Positions 17,713 to 26,958 of a DNA stretch of 44,076 nucleotides are shown here, piece by piece. A program made the position numbers and the translations under genes. The stretch comes from Pseudomonadota bacterium (lineage in GTDB: Bacteria; Pseudomonadota; Gammaproteobacteria; Burkholderiales; Burkholderiaceae_E): contig JAEWFA010000049.1 in NCBI GenBank assembly GCA_023389055.1, positions 1-44,076 of the forward strand, read 5' to 3'. Under the pieces are notes generated by a model. The model was not told the origin of the DNA, ran no database searches, and saw only the letters and a list, made by a program, of their open reading frames with translations. Position 1 is the stretch's first letter, and each line of letters opens with the position of its first letter.

Positions 17713-19053
17713 ATGCCCGCCTCTTCTCCCGTCTCGTCCTCCATGCCCCGGACCCGGCCGTTGCTCGCGCTCTCGGTCACGCTCGGCGTGCAGATGCTCG
17801 CCAGCCTCGTGTTGAGCGCGCCGTCGGTGCTCGCCCCCGCCGTCGCGCCGCAACTGGGCTTTCCTCCCGAGCGCGTCGGCCTGTTCGTCGGCCTGGCGTA
17901 TCTGATGGCGATGTTGTCCGGGCTGTGGAGCGGACGCGGCGTCGCGTCGATCGGCGCGGTCCGGATCAGCCAGGCGGCGATGTTTTCGTGCGCGCTCGGC
18001 GCGCTGGTTGCGACGGGCGGCGCGTCGTGGTTGTTCGTGGCCGCCGCGATCGCGATCGGCAGCGGCTACGGCGTCATCAACCCGGCATCGACGACGCTGC
18101 TCGATCGGCATTCGCCCACGGCCCGGCGCTCGTTGTTCTTCTCGATCAAGCAGACCGGCGTGCCGCTGGGCGTCGCGCTCGCCGGGCTGCTGATGCCCTG
18201 GGGACTCGCGACGCTCGGCTGGCAGGCGTCGATCGCGCTCGTGGCCGTCGCCTGCGTGCTGCTCGGCGCGGCGCTCTTTCCCGCCGTACACCGGTTGCAG
18301 AAAGCGCGCCCTTCGCCCGCTCCGGCGCCCGATGCAGACTGGTCGGCAGAGCCGCTGAACGCGCCGGCCGACGTTCCGGCCGGCCACGCCGCGCTGGCCG
18401 ACCATGCCGCGCGAGCCGAATCGCGGCCCGCGACCGCCGGCCTCGGCGCCTTGTGGTCGGTGCTGCGCGATCCGCCGCTGCGGCGGCTCAGCCTGACGTC
18501 GCTCGCCTTCGCCAGCACGCAACTCGTGTTCGTGACTTTTCTCGTATCGCTGTTGAACCTGCAGTTGTCGCACTCGCTCGCGTGGGCCGCCGGCATCCTC
18601 GCGGCTGCGCAGGTCGTCAGCACCGTATCGAGGATCGCGCTCGGCTACGCCGCCGATCGATGGATCGACGCGGCCCCGCTGCTCGGCTGGCTCGGCGTCG
18701 CGATGGCCGCCTCGCTCGTCGCGCTGGCGTTGCTGCAACCCACGACAGGCGACGCGTGGGTGTTCGCAGCCGCCGTCTTCTGCGCGGCGACCGGCATGGG
18801 ATGGAACGGCGTGTACTTCGCCGAGCTCGCGCGCACCGCTGCGCAGCGCGCCGACGTCGCGACGGTGGCGGGCGCCTCGCAGTTCTTCACCTTCGCGGGC
18901 AGCATGTCGGGACCGGTGCTCTTCGCCGGCGTCATTCGCGCGGGAGGCTCGTACAGCCTGGGCTTCGCGCTGTTCTCGTTGCTGCCGGCGGCCGCCGGCG
19001 TGGCGATGCTGCTCGCATATCGGCGCCAACGGCGCATGGTCCCCAGCGCCTGA
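17713..19053 (+). CDS. MFS transporter
   Basis: The 446-residue carrier has two blocks of six hydrophobic segments. They are separated by a long hydrophilic linker of about 55 residues, roughly 200-250, rich in Ala and Pro. N-terminal features include PSVLAPAVAPQLGF and GSGYGVINPASTTLL, and the second half has RIALGYAADRWID, a repeat of motif A. This layout resembles nitrate/cyanate-type or general metabolite MFS carriers. The ATG at 17713 has no clear Shine-Dalgarno; an ATG at 17743 is an alternative. The gene stands alone, with a short gap to the convergent MBL gene. The substrate is unknown. Confidence 0.88.
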   Translation: MPASSPVSSSMPRTRPLLALSVTLGVQMLASLVLSAPSVLAPAVAPQLGFPPERVGLFVGLAYLMAMLSGLWSGRGVASIGAVRISQAAMFSCALGALVATGGASWLFVAAAIAIGSGYGVINPASTTLLDRHSPTARRSLFFSIKQTGVPLGVALAGLLMPWGLATLGWQASIALVAVACVLLGAALFPAVHRLQKARPSPAPAPDADWSAEPLNAPADVPAGHAALADHAARAESRPATAGLGALWSVLRDPPLRRLSLTSLAFASTQLVFVTFLVSLLNLQLSHSLAWAAGILAAAQVVSTVSRIALGYAADRWIDAAPLLGWLGVAMAASLVALALLQPTTGDAWVFAAAVFCAATGMGWNGVYFAELARTAAQRADVATVAGASQFFTFAGSMSGPVLFAGVIRAGGSYSLGFALFSLLPAAAGVAMLLAYRRQRRMVPSA

Positions 19054-19111
19054 GCCCGCGTGTCGGGGTCCTCGGCAGCGCGCCTGCAAGCGCCGCCGAA
19101 TCAGCGTTCGC

Positions 19112-19837
19112 TCAATCCTCGTCGAGCGCCTTGCCGAGCCTGCGCAGCAGCGACGCGCCGTCGCCGATCCACGCGCTGCCGTGCATGCAGGCGAGCATCC
19201 GGGGCTCGAGTTGGGCGAGCTTCTCGATCAGGATCGGCGTCTCCCGGCTGTGTGAATAGAAGTCCGTCTGGAAGCGGAACGCTTCGCTGGCCCGGAAGAT
19301 GTCGTCGCGCGACAGCGGGCGCTCCCCGGCGCCGCCCTGCGCGAACAGATCGCCGCAGAACAGCGTCGCAGTGGTGGAGTCGAACAGGAACCCGCATTCC
19401 GTGCCGTGCGGCAAGTGCGGCGTCGATTGCCAGACGAGCTCGTGATGCCCCAGATCGAGTTGCTGGCCGTCCTTCATGGCGATCGGCGCGACGTCGACGG
19501 CGTCGCGCACCCAGGTGCGCGCAGCGGTGTCGCTGCACACCGGCCGCGCCTGCGGCGCCGCTGCGAGGAATTCGGCCAGGCTGCCGCATTCGTCCGCCTC
19601 GACGTGCGAGAAGCCGACGTACCGCAGCCGGTCGAGCGGAAGCACCGTTTCGATCGCCGCGCGTATGCGCGGGAACATCCTTCGCGGGCCGGTGTGAAAA
19701 AGCAGCGGCGCGTCGTCGACCAGCAGGTACTGGTTGAACGAGAAGCCGCCCGGAAAGACGTCCGACCCGACCGGAGTGCTGATGCGATGCACTCCCGGGG
19801 CAATCTCGTGAATCGATGTCGCAGCGTCCGTGGCCAC
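19112..19837 (-). CDS. stand-alone flavodiiron-type metallo-beta-lactamase protein (ODP-like)
   Basis: Starting at a GTG at 19837 with GGAG upstream, the product has 241 residues. The ligand pattern follows flavodiiron proteins rather than hydrolytic MBL enzymes: SHVEAD gives H-x-E-x-D. Another His lies 61 residues on (TPHLPHG), an Asp exactly 18 residues beyond that (CGDLF), and a last His 55 residues later (CMHGSAW). Flavodiiron proteins use such a set to bind two irons and reduce O2 or NO, but this protein has no flavodoxin domain, so an electron donor would have to be separate. It follows the aminotransferase gene by 14 bases in the same operon. A hydrolase role remains possible. Confidence 0.82.
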   Translation of the reverse strand: MATDAATSIHEIAPGVHRISTPVGSDVFPGGFSFNQYLLVDDAPLLFHTGPRRMFPRIRAAIETVLPLDRLRYVGFSHVEADECGSLAEFLAAAPQARPVCSDTAARTWVRDAVDVAPIAMKDGQQLDLGHHELVWQSTPHLPHGTECGFLFDSTTATLFCGDLFAQGGAGERPLSRDDIFRASEAFRFQTDFYSHSRETPILIEKLAQLEPRMLACMHGSAWIGDGASLLRRLGKALDED

Positions 19838-19851
19838 GCGTTTCTCCAACT

Positions 19852-20976
19852 TCAGAGACGGTCGAAGGCCTGCGCGAGCGTGCTCACGGTTCGATCGACG
19901 TTCGCCAGCTTGTCCAGGCCGAAGAGGCCCACACGGAAGGTGCGGAAGTCCGCCGGCTCGTCGACGGCGAGCGGCACGCCCGCGGCGATCTGAAGCCCCG
20001 CGTCGAGCACCTTGCGTCCCGACTGGATGCCCTCGTCGTCGGTGTAGGAGACGACGACGCCGGGCGCCTCGAAGCCGGATGCGGCGACGCTCGGAAAGCC
20101 CTTGCGCGCGAGCATCGCGCGCACTTCCTCGCCCAGTCGGGACTGCGCGCGACGCGCGGCGTCGAAGCCGAAGCGCTGCGTCTCGCGCATCGCGTCGCGC
20201 ACGTGCACCAGCGAGTCGGTGGGCAGCGTCGCGTGGTACGCATGCCCGCCGTTCTCGTAGGTTTCCATGATCTGCAGCCACTTGCGCAGGTCGCACGAGA
20301 AACTCGTGCTGCGCGTGCCCTCGATGCGATCGCGCGCCTCGGCGCCCAACGCGACGAGCGCGCAGCACGCCGGGCCGCTCCAGCCCTTCTGCGGCGCGCT
20401 CACCAGCACGTCGACGCCGAGCGCGCGCATATCCACCCACAGTGCGCCGGAGGCGATGCAGTCGAGCACGAAGAGCCCGCCCGCGGCATGCACCGCTTCG
20501 CCGAGCGCTCGCACGTAATCGTCGGGCAGCAGGATTCCCGACGACGTCTCGACGTGCGGCGCGAACACGATCGCCGGGCGCTCCCGAGCGATCGTCGCCA
20601 CGACTTCCTCGATCGGCGGCGGCGCGAACGGCGCCTGCGCGCCCGAGCGCACCGCCCGCGCCTTCTCGACGATCGTCGCCGACGGGATATCGCCCATCTC
20701 GAAGATCTGGCTCCAGCGGTAGCTGAACCAGCCATTGCGAACGACCAGGCACTTGCGCCCGGTGGCGAACTGACGGGCGACGGCCTCCATGCCGAAGCTG
20801 CCGCTGCCGGGGACGACGATCGCCGAGCGCGCCTGGTAGGCCTCCTTCATCGTCACCGAGATGTCCTGCATCACGCGCTGGAACTTCTTCGACATATGGT
20901 TCAGCGCGCGGTCGGTGTAGACGACCGAGTATTCGAGCAAGCCGTCCGGGTCGACGTCGGGGAGCAGGCCGGGCAT
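19852..20976 (-). CDS. class V aminotransferase (alanine-glyoxylate/serine-pyruvate type)
   Basis: The 374-residue PLP enzyme has the fold-type I class V pattern: GSGSFGMEAVARQF at 57-70, FAPHVETSSGI at 138-148, Asp172 in VLDCIASG for the pyridine nitrogen, and Lys197 in VSAPQKGWSGP as the likely Schiff-base lysine. The family includes alanine-glyoxylate, serine-glyoxylate and aminoethylphosphonate transaminases. The sequence looks nearest the alanine-glyoxylate group, without certainty. A strong GGAAGGAGA precedes the ATG at 20976. It heads a two-gene operon with the ODP-like protein and is divergent from the TRAP transporter, suggesting that the transporter imports an amino or keto acid handled by this enzyme. 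Confidence 0.88.
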   Translation of the reverse strand: MPGLLPDVDPDGLLEYSVVYTDRALNHMSKKFQRVMQDISVTMKEAYQARSAIVVPGSGSFGMEAVARQFATGRKCLVVRNGWFSYRWSQIFEMGDIPSATIVEKARAVRSGAQAPFAPPPIEEVVATIARERPAIVFAPHVETSSGILLPDDYVRALGEAVHAAGGLFVLDCIASGALWVDMRALGVDVLVSAPQKGWSGPACCALVALGAEARDRIEGTRSTSFSCDLRKWLQIMETYENGGHAYHATLPTDSLVHVRDAMRETQRFGFDAARRAQSRLGEEVRAMLARKGFPSVAASGFEAPGVVVSYTDDEGIQSGRKVLDAGLQIAAGVPLAVDEPADFRTFRVGLFGLDKLANVDRTVSTLAQAFDRL

Positions 20977-21108
20977 CTTTGTTTGTCTCCTTCCGGGGTG
21001 CAGGGCGTAGCGTAGATCGCGGGTCGCGAGTCGGGGAGACATTGTGCGCCGTCGAAACGGGCCCGCGCCGAAAGGGGCGAGTGCGGACGATGGCAATGAC
21101 GAAGAAGA

Positions 21109-21155
21109 AGTATAGGAAAGATATCTTTGACATCCAAGCGATTTCCCCCGATGCT
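21109..21155. promoter_or_regulatory. divergent overlapping promoters with a 12-bp palindrome
   Basis: Between the aminotransferase and dctP lies a perfect palindrome AAAGATATCTTT at 21117-21128. On the plus strand a perfect -35 TTGACA (21127-21132) is followed after 17 bases by a weak -10 GATGCT (21150-21155), reading into dctP. On the minus strand a good -10 TATACT (21109-21114) lies 17 bases from a -35-like TTGGAT (21132-21137), reading into the aminotransferase. The palindrome sits within both promoters, so one regulator could control both directions. Promoter calls are by eye. Confidence 0.5.
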
Positions 21156-21192
21156 TGAGCCCCTCGAATTCCCACCTCCCGGAGTCGTCGCA

Positions 21193-22164
21193 ATGCGCGC
21201 ACCGATCGCAGCCGCCCTTGCCACGCTGTGCCTGGCCACCGCCGGCGCCGCCGTCGCCCAGACCAAGATCAACGTCGGCATCGTCACCAACCCCAGCTTC
21301 GTCCACACGCGCGCGGCCAACTGGTTCAAGGAGTGCGTCGACAAGCGCGTGCCGGGGAAGATCGACGTCATCGTCCATCACTCGGCGGTGCTCGGCAGCG
21401 AAACGCAGGTGCTGCAGCAGATCCAGCTCGGCACGACGCAGATGGCGGTGAGCACGACGGGGCCGGTGGAAGCCTTCGTCCCCGAGATCAAGGCGCTGGA
21501 GATGCCGTTCCTCTTCCCGTCGTACGAGGCCGCCGACAAGGTGCTCGACGGCCCGATCGGTCAGGACCTCTCGCGTCGCTTCGAGAAATCCGGCTTCGTC
21601 GCGCTGGCCTTCCTCGACAACGGTTTCCGCAACGTCACGAACTCCAAGCGCGACGTGAAGGATCCGTCCGACCTCAAGGGGCTGAAGATCCGCACGATGG
21701 AGGCGCCCACGCACCTGGCGATCTGGCGCGCGCTCGGCGCGAACCCCACGCCGATGGCCTGGCCGATCTTCACGCAATTGCAGCAGGGCGTCATCGACGG
21801 GCAGGAAAATCCGATCGCCGTCATCCACGCGGCGAAACTGCCCGAGGCGGGGCAGAAGTACCTGTCGCTTACGCGGCACGTGTACTCGGCACTGGTCTTC
21901 GTGGCCAACAAGCGCTTCGTCGACGGGCTGCCCGCCGACCAGCGCGCGGCGGTCACCGAATGCGCGCACACCGCCGCACTCGAAGGCCGGCGCTACATCC
22001 GCGACAACGAGCGCCAGCAGCTGGCCGAACTGAAGGCGGCGGGGATGCAGGTCGACGAGAACCCGGACCTGGCTTCGTTCCGCAAGGCGACGCAGCCGGT
22101 GATCGACTCGCTGTCGGGCGACACGAAGAAGATCGTCGAGCAGATCCGCGCGCAAGTGCAATAG
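21193..22164 (+). CDS. dctP: TRAP transporter substrate-binding protein
   Basis: The 323-residue protein starts with a signal peptide (cleavage near AAVA/QTK at residue 22). It continues as a DctP-type periplasmic receptor: HTRAANWFKECVDKRV, GSETQVLQQIQLGTTQMAVS, the DLKGLKIRT motif whose Arg contacts substrate carboxylates in this family, and VIDGQENPI. The ATG at 21193, preceded by GGAG, gives a normal signal peptide; an in-frame ATG at 21127 would not. It is the first gene of dctPQM. The substrate is probably a small organic acid; sequence cannot say which. Confidence 0.93.
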   Translation: MRAPIAAALATLCLATAGAAVAQTKINVGIVTNPSFVHTRAANWFKECVDKRVPGKIDVIVHHSAVLGSETQVLQQIQLGTTQMAVSTTGPVEAFVPEIKALEMPFLFPSYEAADKVLDGPIGQDLSRRFEKSGFVALAFLDNGFRNVTNSKRDVKDPSDLKGLKIRTMEAPTHLAIWRALGANPTPMAWPIFTQLQQGVIDGQENPIAVIHAAKLPEAGQKYLSLTRHVYSALVFVANKRFVDGLPADQRAAVTECAHTAALEGRRYIRDNERQQLAELKAAGMQVDENPDLASFRKATQPVIDSLSGDTKKIVEQIRAQVQ

Positions 22165-22173
22165 GCGTTGCCG

Positions 22174-22710
22174 GTGCAGAACCTGCAGCGCATCAGCGGT
22201 GCGTTGAACGCCGCGGTCGAGAAGCTGCTGATGGCGATCGGCGCGGCGATCTGCCTGATCCTGTTCGCGCAGGTGGCGTTCCGCTACGCCGGGGAGTCGC
22301 TCGGCTGGTCCGAAGAGGTGAGCCGTCACCTGCTGGTGGCGATCACCTTCCTCGGCGGCACCGTCGCGTACAAGCGCGCGAGCTTCATCGGACTGCAGGG
22401 CATCGGCCACTGGCTCGGCCCCGCGTTCCAGCGCTCGATGGTGTTCGCGCTGCAACTGCTCACGCTCGCGTGCTTCGCGCTGATCGCGTGGTTCGGCGCG
22501 GCCTACACGATCAAGGCCGCCGAACACACGTCGGCGTCGCTGCAGATCCCGATGTCGATTCCGTACGCGGTGATCCCGCTCGCTTCGCTCGTCTTCATCG
22601 TGCACGTGCTGGCCGACATTGCGGCGACCCGCGGTGGCGCTGCACCGACCGGCACGGCGGAACGCGACACGCAGCCTGGGGAAGCAGCCGGCCCGATGAA
22701 CGCCCGATGA
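22174..22710 (+). CDS. dctQ: TRAP transporter small permease
   Basis: From a GTG at 22174 the product has 178 residues with four hydrophobic segments, the DctQ layout. Conserved pieces include FRYAGESLGWSEEVSRHLLVAITFLGG and IPMSIPYAVIPLASLVF. I prefer this GTG because AGG at 22163-22165 lies 8 bases upstream; a TTG two codons earlier (22168) is the alternative. The C-terminal 25 residues are polar. It forms the membrane complex with the large permease that follows 16 bases later. Confidence 0.9.
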   Translation: MQNLQRISGALNAAVEKLLMAIGAAICLILFAQVAFRYAGESLGWSEEVSRHLLVAITFLGGTVAYKRASFIGLQGIGHWLGPAFQRSMVFALQLLTLACFALIAWFGAAYTIKAAEHTSASLQIPMSIPYAVIPLASLVFIVHVLADIAATRGGAAPTGTAERDTQPGEAAGPMNAR

Positions 22711-22726
22711 GCGAACCGCCCATCCG

Positions 22727-24031
22727 ATGATCGTCACGCTGCTGTTCGGCGGCCTGTTCCTGCTGATCGCGCTGGGCCTGCCGATCGCACTGGCGATCGG
22801 CCTTCCCGCGATCGGGCTGATCCTCGCGCCCGGCGTCTTTCCGCCGGAGATCGACACCGCCGGGCTCGGGCAGACGATCATCCAGCTGCTCTTCGCCGGC
22901 GTCGATTCCTTCGACCTGCTGGCGGTGCCGCTGTTCATGCTCGCCGGCTCGATCATGGAACGCGGCGGCATCTCGCAGCAGCTGATCGACTTCTCCGACT
23001 CGCTGGTCGGATGGGCTCCGGGCGGCCTCGCGTGCGCGGTGATCGTCGCGTCGATGTTCTTCGCGGGCATCTCGGGCTCGGCCGCGGCCGACACCGCGGC
23101 GCTCGGCGCAGTGGCGATTCCGGCGCTGATCCGCCAGGGTTATCCGCCGGCGTTCTCGGCGGCGCTGGTCGCCGCCGGCGGTGCGATCGGCGTGATCATC
23201 CCGCCGTCGATCCCGATGATCATCTACGGCTTCCTCACCAACGTCTCGATCGCCGAACTGTTCGCCGGCGGGATGATGGTGGGGCTGCTGTTCGGCCTGT
23301 CGTTCATGGGCGTGGCGATCTGGATGGCGCTGCGCCACGGCTACGGCACGCGCAGGCCGTTCTCGCTGCGCTACGTCCTGTCGTCGCTGCGCGAGGCGAT
23401 CTGGTCGCTCGGCGCGCCGGTGATCGTCCTGGGCGGCATTCTCAGCGGCATCGTCACGGTCACCGAGGCGGCGGCGCTGGCCGTCTTCTACGCGCTGCTG
23501 GTCGCGATCTTCGTGAACCGGCAGTTGAGCTGGCGCGAACTGCCCGCCTTGATCGTCGAATCGCAGGTGATCGCCGCAACGATCCTCTTCATCATCGCGA
23601 TGGCGAAAGTGTTCACCTGGCTGGTCGCGATGCAGCAGACCGCCACGCTCGTGCAAGGCGCGATCACGTCGATGGCGTTGCCTCCGTGGGGCGTACTGCT
23701 GCTCGTGATGGTCGGCCTGCTGGCCATCGGCTGCGTGCTCGAGACCACCGCCGCGCTGATCCTGCTCGTGCCCGTGCTCGCGCCGCTCACCGCGCTGATG
23801 GCCGTCGACCCGATGCACTTCGGCGTGCTGATGGTGGTCAACCTCGCCATCGGCATGCTGACGCCGCCCGTGGGCATCTGCCTGTTCGTCGCCTGCGGGA
23901 TCGCGAAGCTGCCGCTGGGAACCGTAGGACGCGCGATCCTGCCGTTCGTGGCGGCGGCAGGGGCGGCGCTGATGGTGGCGAGCTACTGGCCGCCGCTCAC
24001 GACGTGGTTGCCGACGCTGATCTATCGGTAG
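22727..24031 (+). CDS. dctM: TRAP transporter large permease
   Basis: The 434-residue protein is a typical DctM subunit of about 12 membrane segments. It has GLPIALAIGLPAIGLI near the N terminus, the helix-loop signature GISGSAAADTAALGAVAIPAL at about 108-128, GVIIPPSIPMIIYG, and near the end LTPPVGICLFVACGIAKLPL. It carries the Na-coupled transport activity, with dctP delivering the substrate. It is the last gene of the operon; a hairpin at 24079-24100 follows. Confidence 0.94.
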   Translation: MIVTLLFGGLFLLIALGLPIALAIGLPAIGLILAPGVFPPEIDTAGLGQTIIQLLFAGVDSFDLLAVPLFMLAGSIMERGGISQQLIDFSDSLVGWAPGGLACAVIVASMFFAGISGSAAADTAALGAVAIPALIRQGYPPAFSAALVAAGGAIGVIIPPSIPMIIYGFLTNVSIAELFAGGMMVGLLFGLSFMGVAIWMALRHGYGTRRPFSLRYVLSSLREAIWSLGAPVIVLGGILSGIVTVTEAAALAVFYALLVAIFVNRQLSWRELPALIVESQVIAATILFIIAMAKVFTWLVAMQQTATLVQGAITSMALPPWGVLLLVMVGLLAIGCVLETTAALILLVPVLAPLTALMAVDPMHFGVLMVVNLAIGMLTPPVGICLFVACGIAKLPLGTVGRAILPFVAAAGAALMVASYWPPLTTWLPTLIYR

Positions 24032-24078
24032 GGGGGACGACGATACGAGTGGCTTGCAGACTCGCCGCGGCAATCACG

Positions 24079-24100
24079 GCCGGCGTGGCTTCACGTCGGC
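24079..24100 (+). terminator. candidate terminator after dctM
   Basis: GCCGGCGTG (24079-24087) can pair with CACGTCGGC (24092-24100) across a GCTT loop, giving a 9-bp stem with one G-U pair in the plus-strand RNA. The minus-strand RNA would have a C-A mismatch instead, so the structure favours ending the dctPQM transcript. A pyrimidine-rich stretch (CGCCTCTTCTCGCC) follows, not a pure U-tract. It separates dctM from the convergent boxA. Confidence 0.45.
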
Positions 24101-24117
24101 GCGCCTCTTCTCGCCTC

Positions 24118-25452
24118 TCAATACGTCTCCAGATGCAGCCGCCCCCCGCGCTCGAGCCGTGCCGCGAGCATCTCCCACGCCAGGCCGCCCTGCTCGGCGA
24201 CGTCGCGCAGCGCCGCGATCACGCCTTCCTCCATGCTCTTCAGCCCACAGACGTAGACGTAGGTGTGCTCGTCCTTCAGCAGTTCGAGCACGTCTGCCGC
24301 ACGTTCGCGCAGCAGGTCCTGCACGTAGCGCTTCGGCTTGCCGGGCGTGCGGGAGAACGCGAGGTTCACGTCGATGAAGTCGCGCGGCAGCTTCATCAGC
24401 GGACCGAAGTACGGCAGTTCCTGCTCGGTGCGCGCGCCGAAGAAGAGCATCAGCTTGCCGCTTTCGAACTTGCCGCTCGCGCGCAGGCGCCGTCGGTATT
24501 CGGTCATCGCGCGCATCGGGGCACTGCCCGTGCCCGTGCAGATCATCAGCAGGTGCGAGCGCGGATGGTTCGGCATCAGGAACGACGTGCCGAAGGGGCC
24601 GGTGACCTGGACCGTATCGCCCTTCTTCAGCTCGCAGACGTAGTTCGAGCACACGCCCGTCACCGGCTTGCCCTGGTGATCGGCGGTGACGCGCTTCACG
24701 GTGAGCGCGACGTTGTTGTAGCCGGGGCGCTCGCCGTTGCGCGGGCTCGCCACCGAATATTGGCGCGGATGATGCGGCTTGCCGTGCGCGTCGACGCCGG
24801 GCGCGACGATGCCGATCGACTGCCCTTCGAGCACGGGAAACGGCATCGCGCCGAAGTCGAGCACGATGTGGTGCGTGACGCTCGATGCGTCGGCTTCGGT
24901 CACGCGGAAATTGCCGACGACGGTGGCCGTCACCGGATTCTTCGGGCCGTACAGGTTCGTGTACGGGTGCGCCGCCGACCACGGCTTGATCGTCGAGCCC
25001 AGGCGGCGCGAAGCGACGACCGCCACCGGCTCGGGCGACCCGAACGATGCGGCCGACGCGACGAGCGCTTCGGCCTGCGCTGCGGCGTCGGCTTCGATTG
25101 CCGCCGTCGCAGCGCCCGGCACGCCTTCGGGCAGCGCAACTTCGCCCGGCAGTTCGTCCCACAGGAACTGCTCGGCGATCGGATAAGCGGCGCTCTTGAG
25201 CATCTGGCGCCAGTTGTCGATCGCGCCGGTAGGGCACGGCGGCACGCACGCCATGCAGCCTTCGCAGACGTCGGGTTTGACCACGTAATTGCGGTCGTCG
25301 TGCGTGATCGCGCCGACCGGACATGCCTCCTCGCAGGTGTTGCAGCGGATGCAGATCTCGGGGTCGATCAGGTGCTGACGGATGACGGTGTCGCCGGGCG
25401 CCCCGGCAGAGGCGGGCGACGACGACGCGAGTTCGGCAGGAACGGCGGACAT
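24118..25452 (-). CDS. boxA: benzoyl-CoA 2,3-epoxidase, reductase subunit BoxA
   Basis: The 444-residue reductase passes electrons from NADPH to the oxygenase BoxB. Two [4Fe-4S] ferredoxin motifs sit near the N terminus: C34-C37-C40-C44 (CIRCNTCEEACP) and C63-C66-C69-C73 (CEGCMACVPPCP). The C-terminal half is ferredoxin-NADP reductase-like, with RQYSVASP for FAD, GVCSNYVCELKKGD, ICTGTGSAPMRA for nucleotide binding and YVYVCGLKSMEEGV. The ATG at 25452 is chosen; a GTG ten codons upstream falls in the intercistronic hairpin. It lies 58 bases downstream of boxB and is the last gene of boxCBA. Confidence 0.95.
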   Translation of the reverse strand: MSAVPAELASSSPASAGAPGDTVIRQHLIDPEICIRCNTCEEACPVGAITHDDRNYVVKPDVCEGCMACVPPCPTGAIDNWRQMLKSAAYPIAEQFLWDELPGEVALPEGVPGAATAAIEADAAAQAEALVASAASFGSPEPVAVVASRRLGSTIKPWSAAHPYTNLYGPKNPVTATVVGNFRVTEADASSVTHHIVLDFGAMPFPVLEGQSIGIVAPGVDAHGKPHHPRQYSVASPRNGERPGYNNVALTVKRVTADHQGKPVTGVCSNYVCELKKGDTVQVTGPFGTSFLMPNHPRSHLLMICTGTGSAPMRAMTEYRRRLRASGKFESGKLMLFFGARTEQELPYFGPLMKLPRDFIDVNLAFSRTPGKPKRYVQDLLRERAADVLELLKDEHTYVYVCGLKSMEEGVIAALRDVAEQGGLAWEMLAARLERGGRLHLETY

Positions 25453-25477
25453 CTCGAGGAATTCCTTCGCGTCGGGA

Positions 25478-25497
25478 CGCACCCGATGACGGGTGCG
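25478..25497 (-). other. intercistronic hairpin between boxB and boxA
   Basis: CGCACCCG (25478-25485) and CGGGTGCG (25490-25497) form a perfect 8-bp stem with loop ATGA. In the boxCBA transcript it falls after the boxB stop and 25 bases before the boxA start. No U-run follows, so full termination is unlikely. It could stabilise the upstream boxCB message or lower boxA expression. Confidence 0.5.
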
Positions 25498-25510
25498 CCC
25501 CGGTGACGAC

Positions 25511-26938
<1,428 letters not shown>

Positions 26939-26958
26939 GGAATCTCTCCCGATGTCCG

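Noticed and set aside
22595..24073. Long open frame on the minus strand opposite dctM.
   Set aside because: It is dominated by His, Arg, Gln and Asp runs, which is what the antisense frame of a GC-rich hydrophobic membrane protein gives. No family motif is present.
25453..25482. GTG start for boxA at 25482.
   Set aside because: It falls in the left arm of the intercistronic hairpin and has no Shine-Dalgarno; the ATG at 25452 fits the family better.
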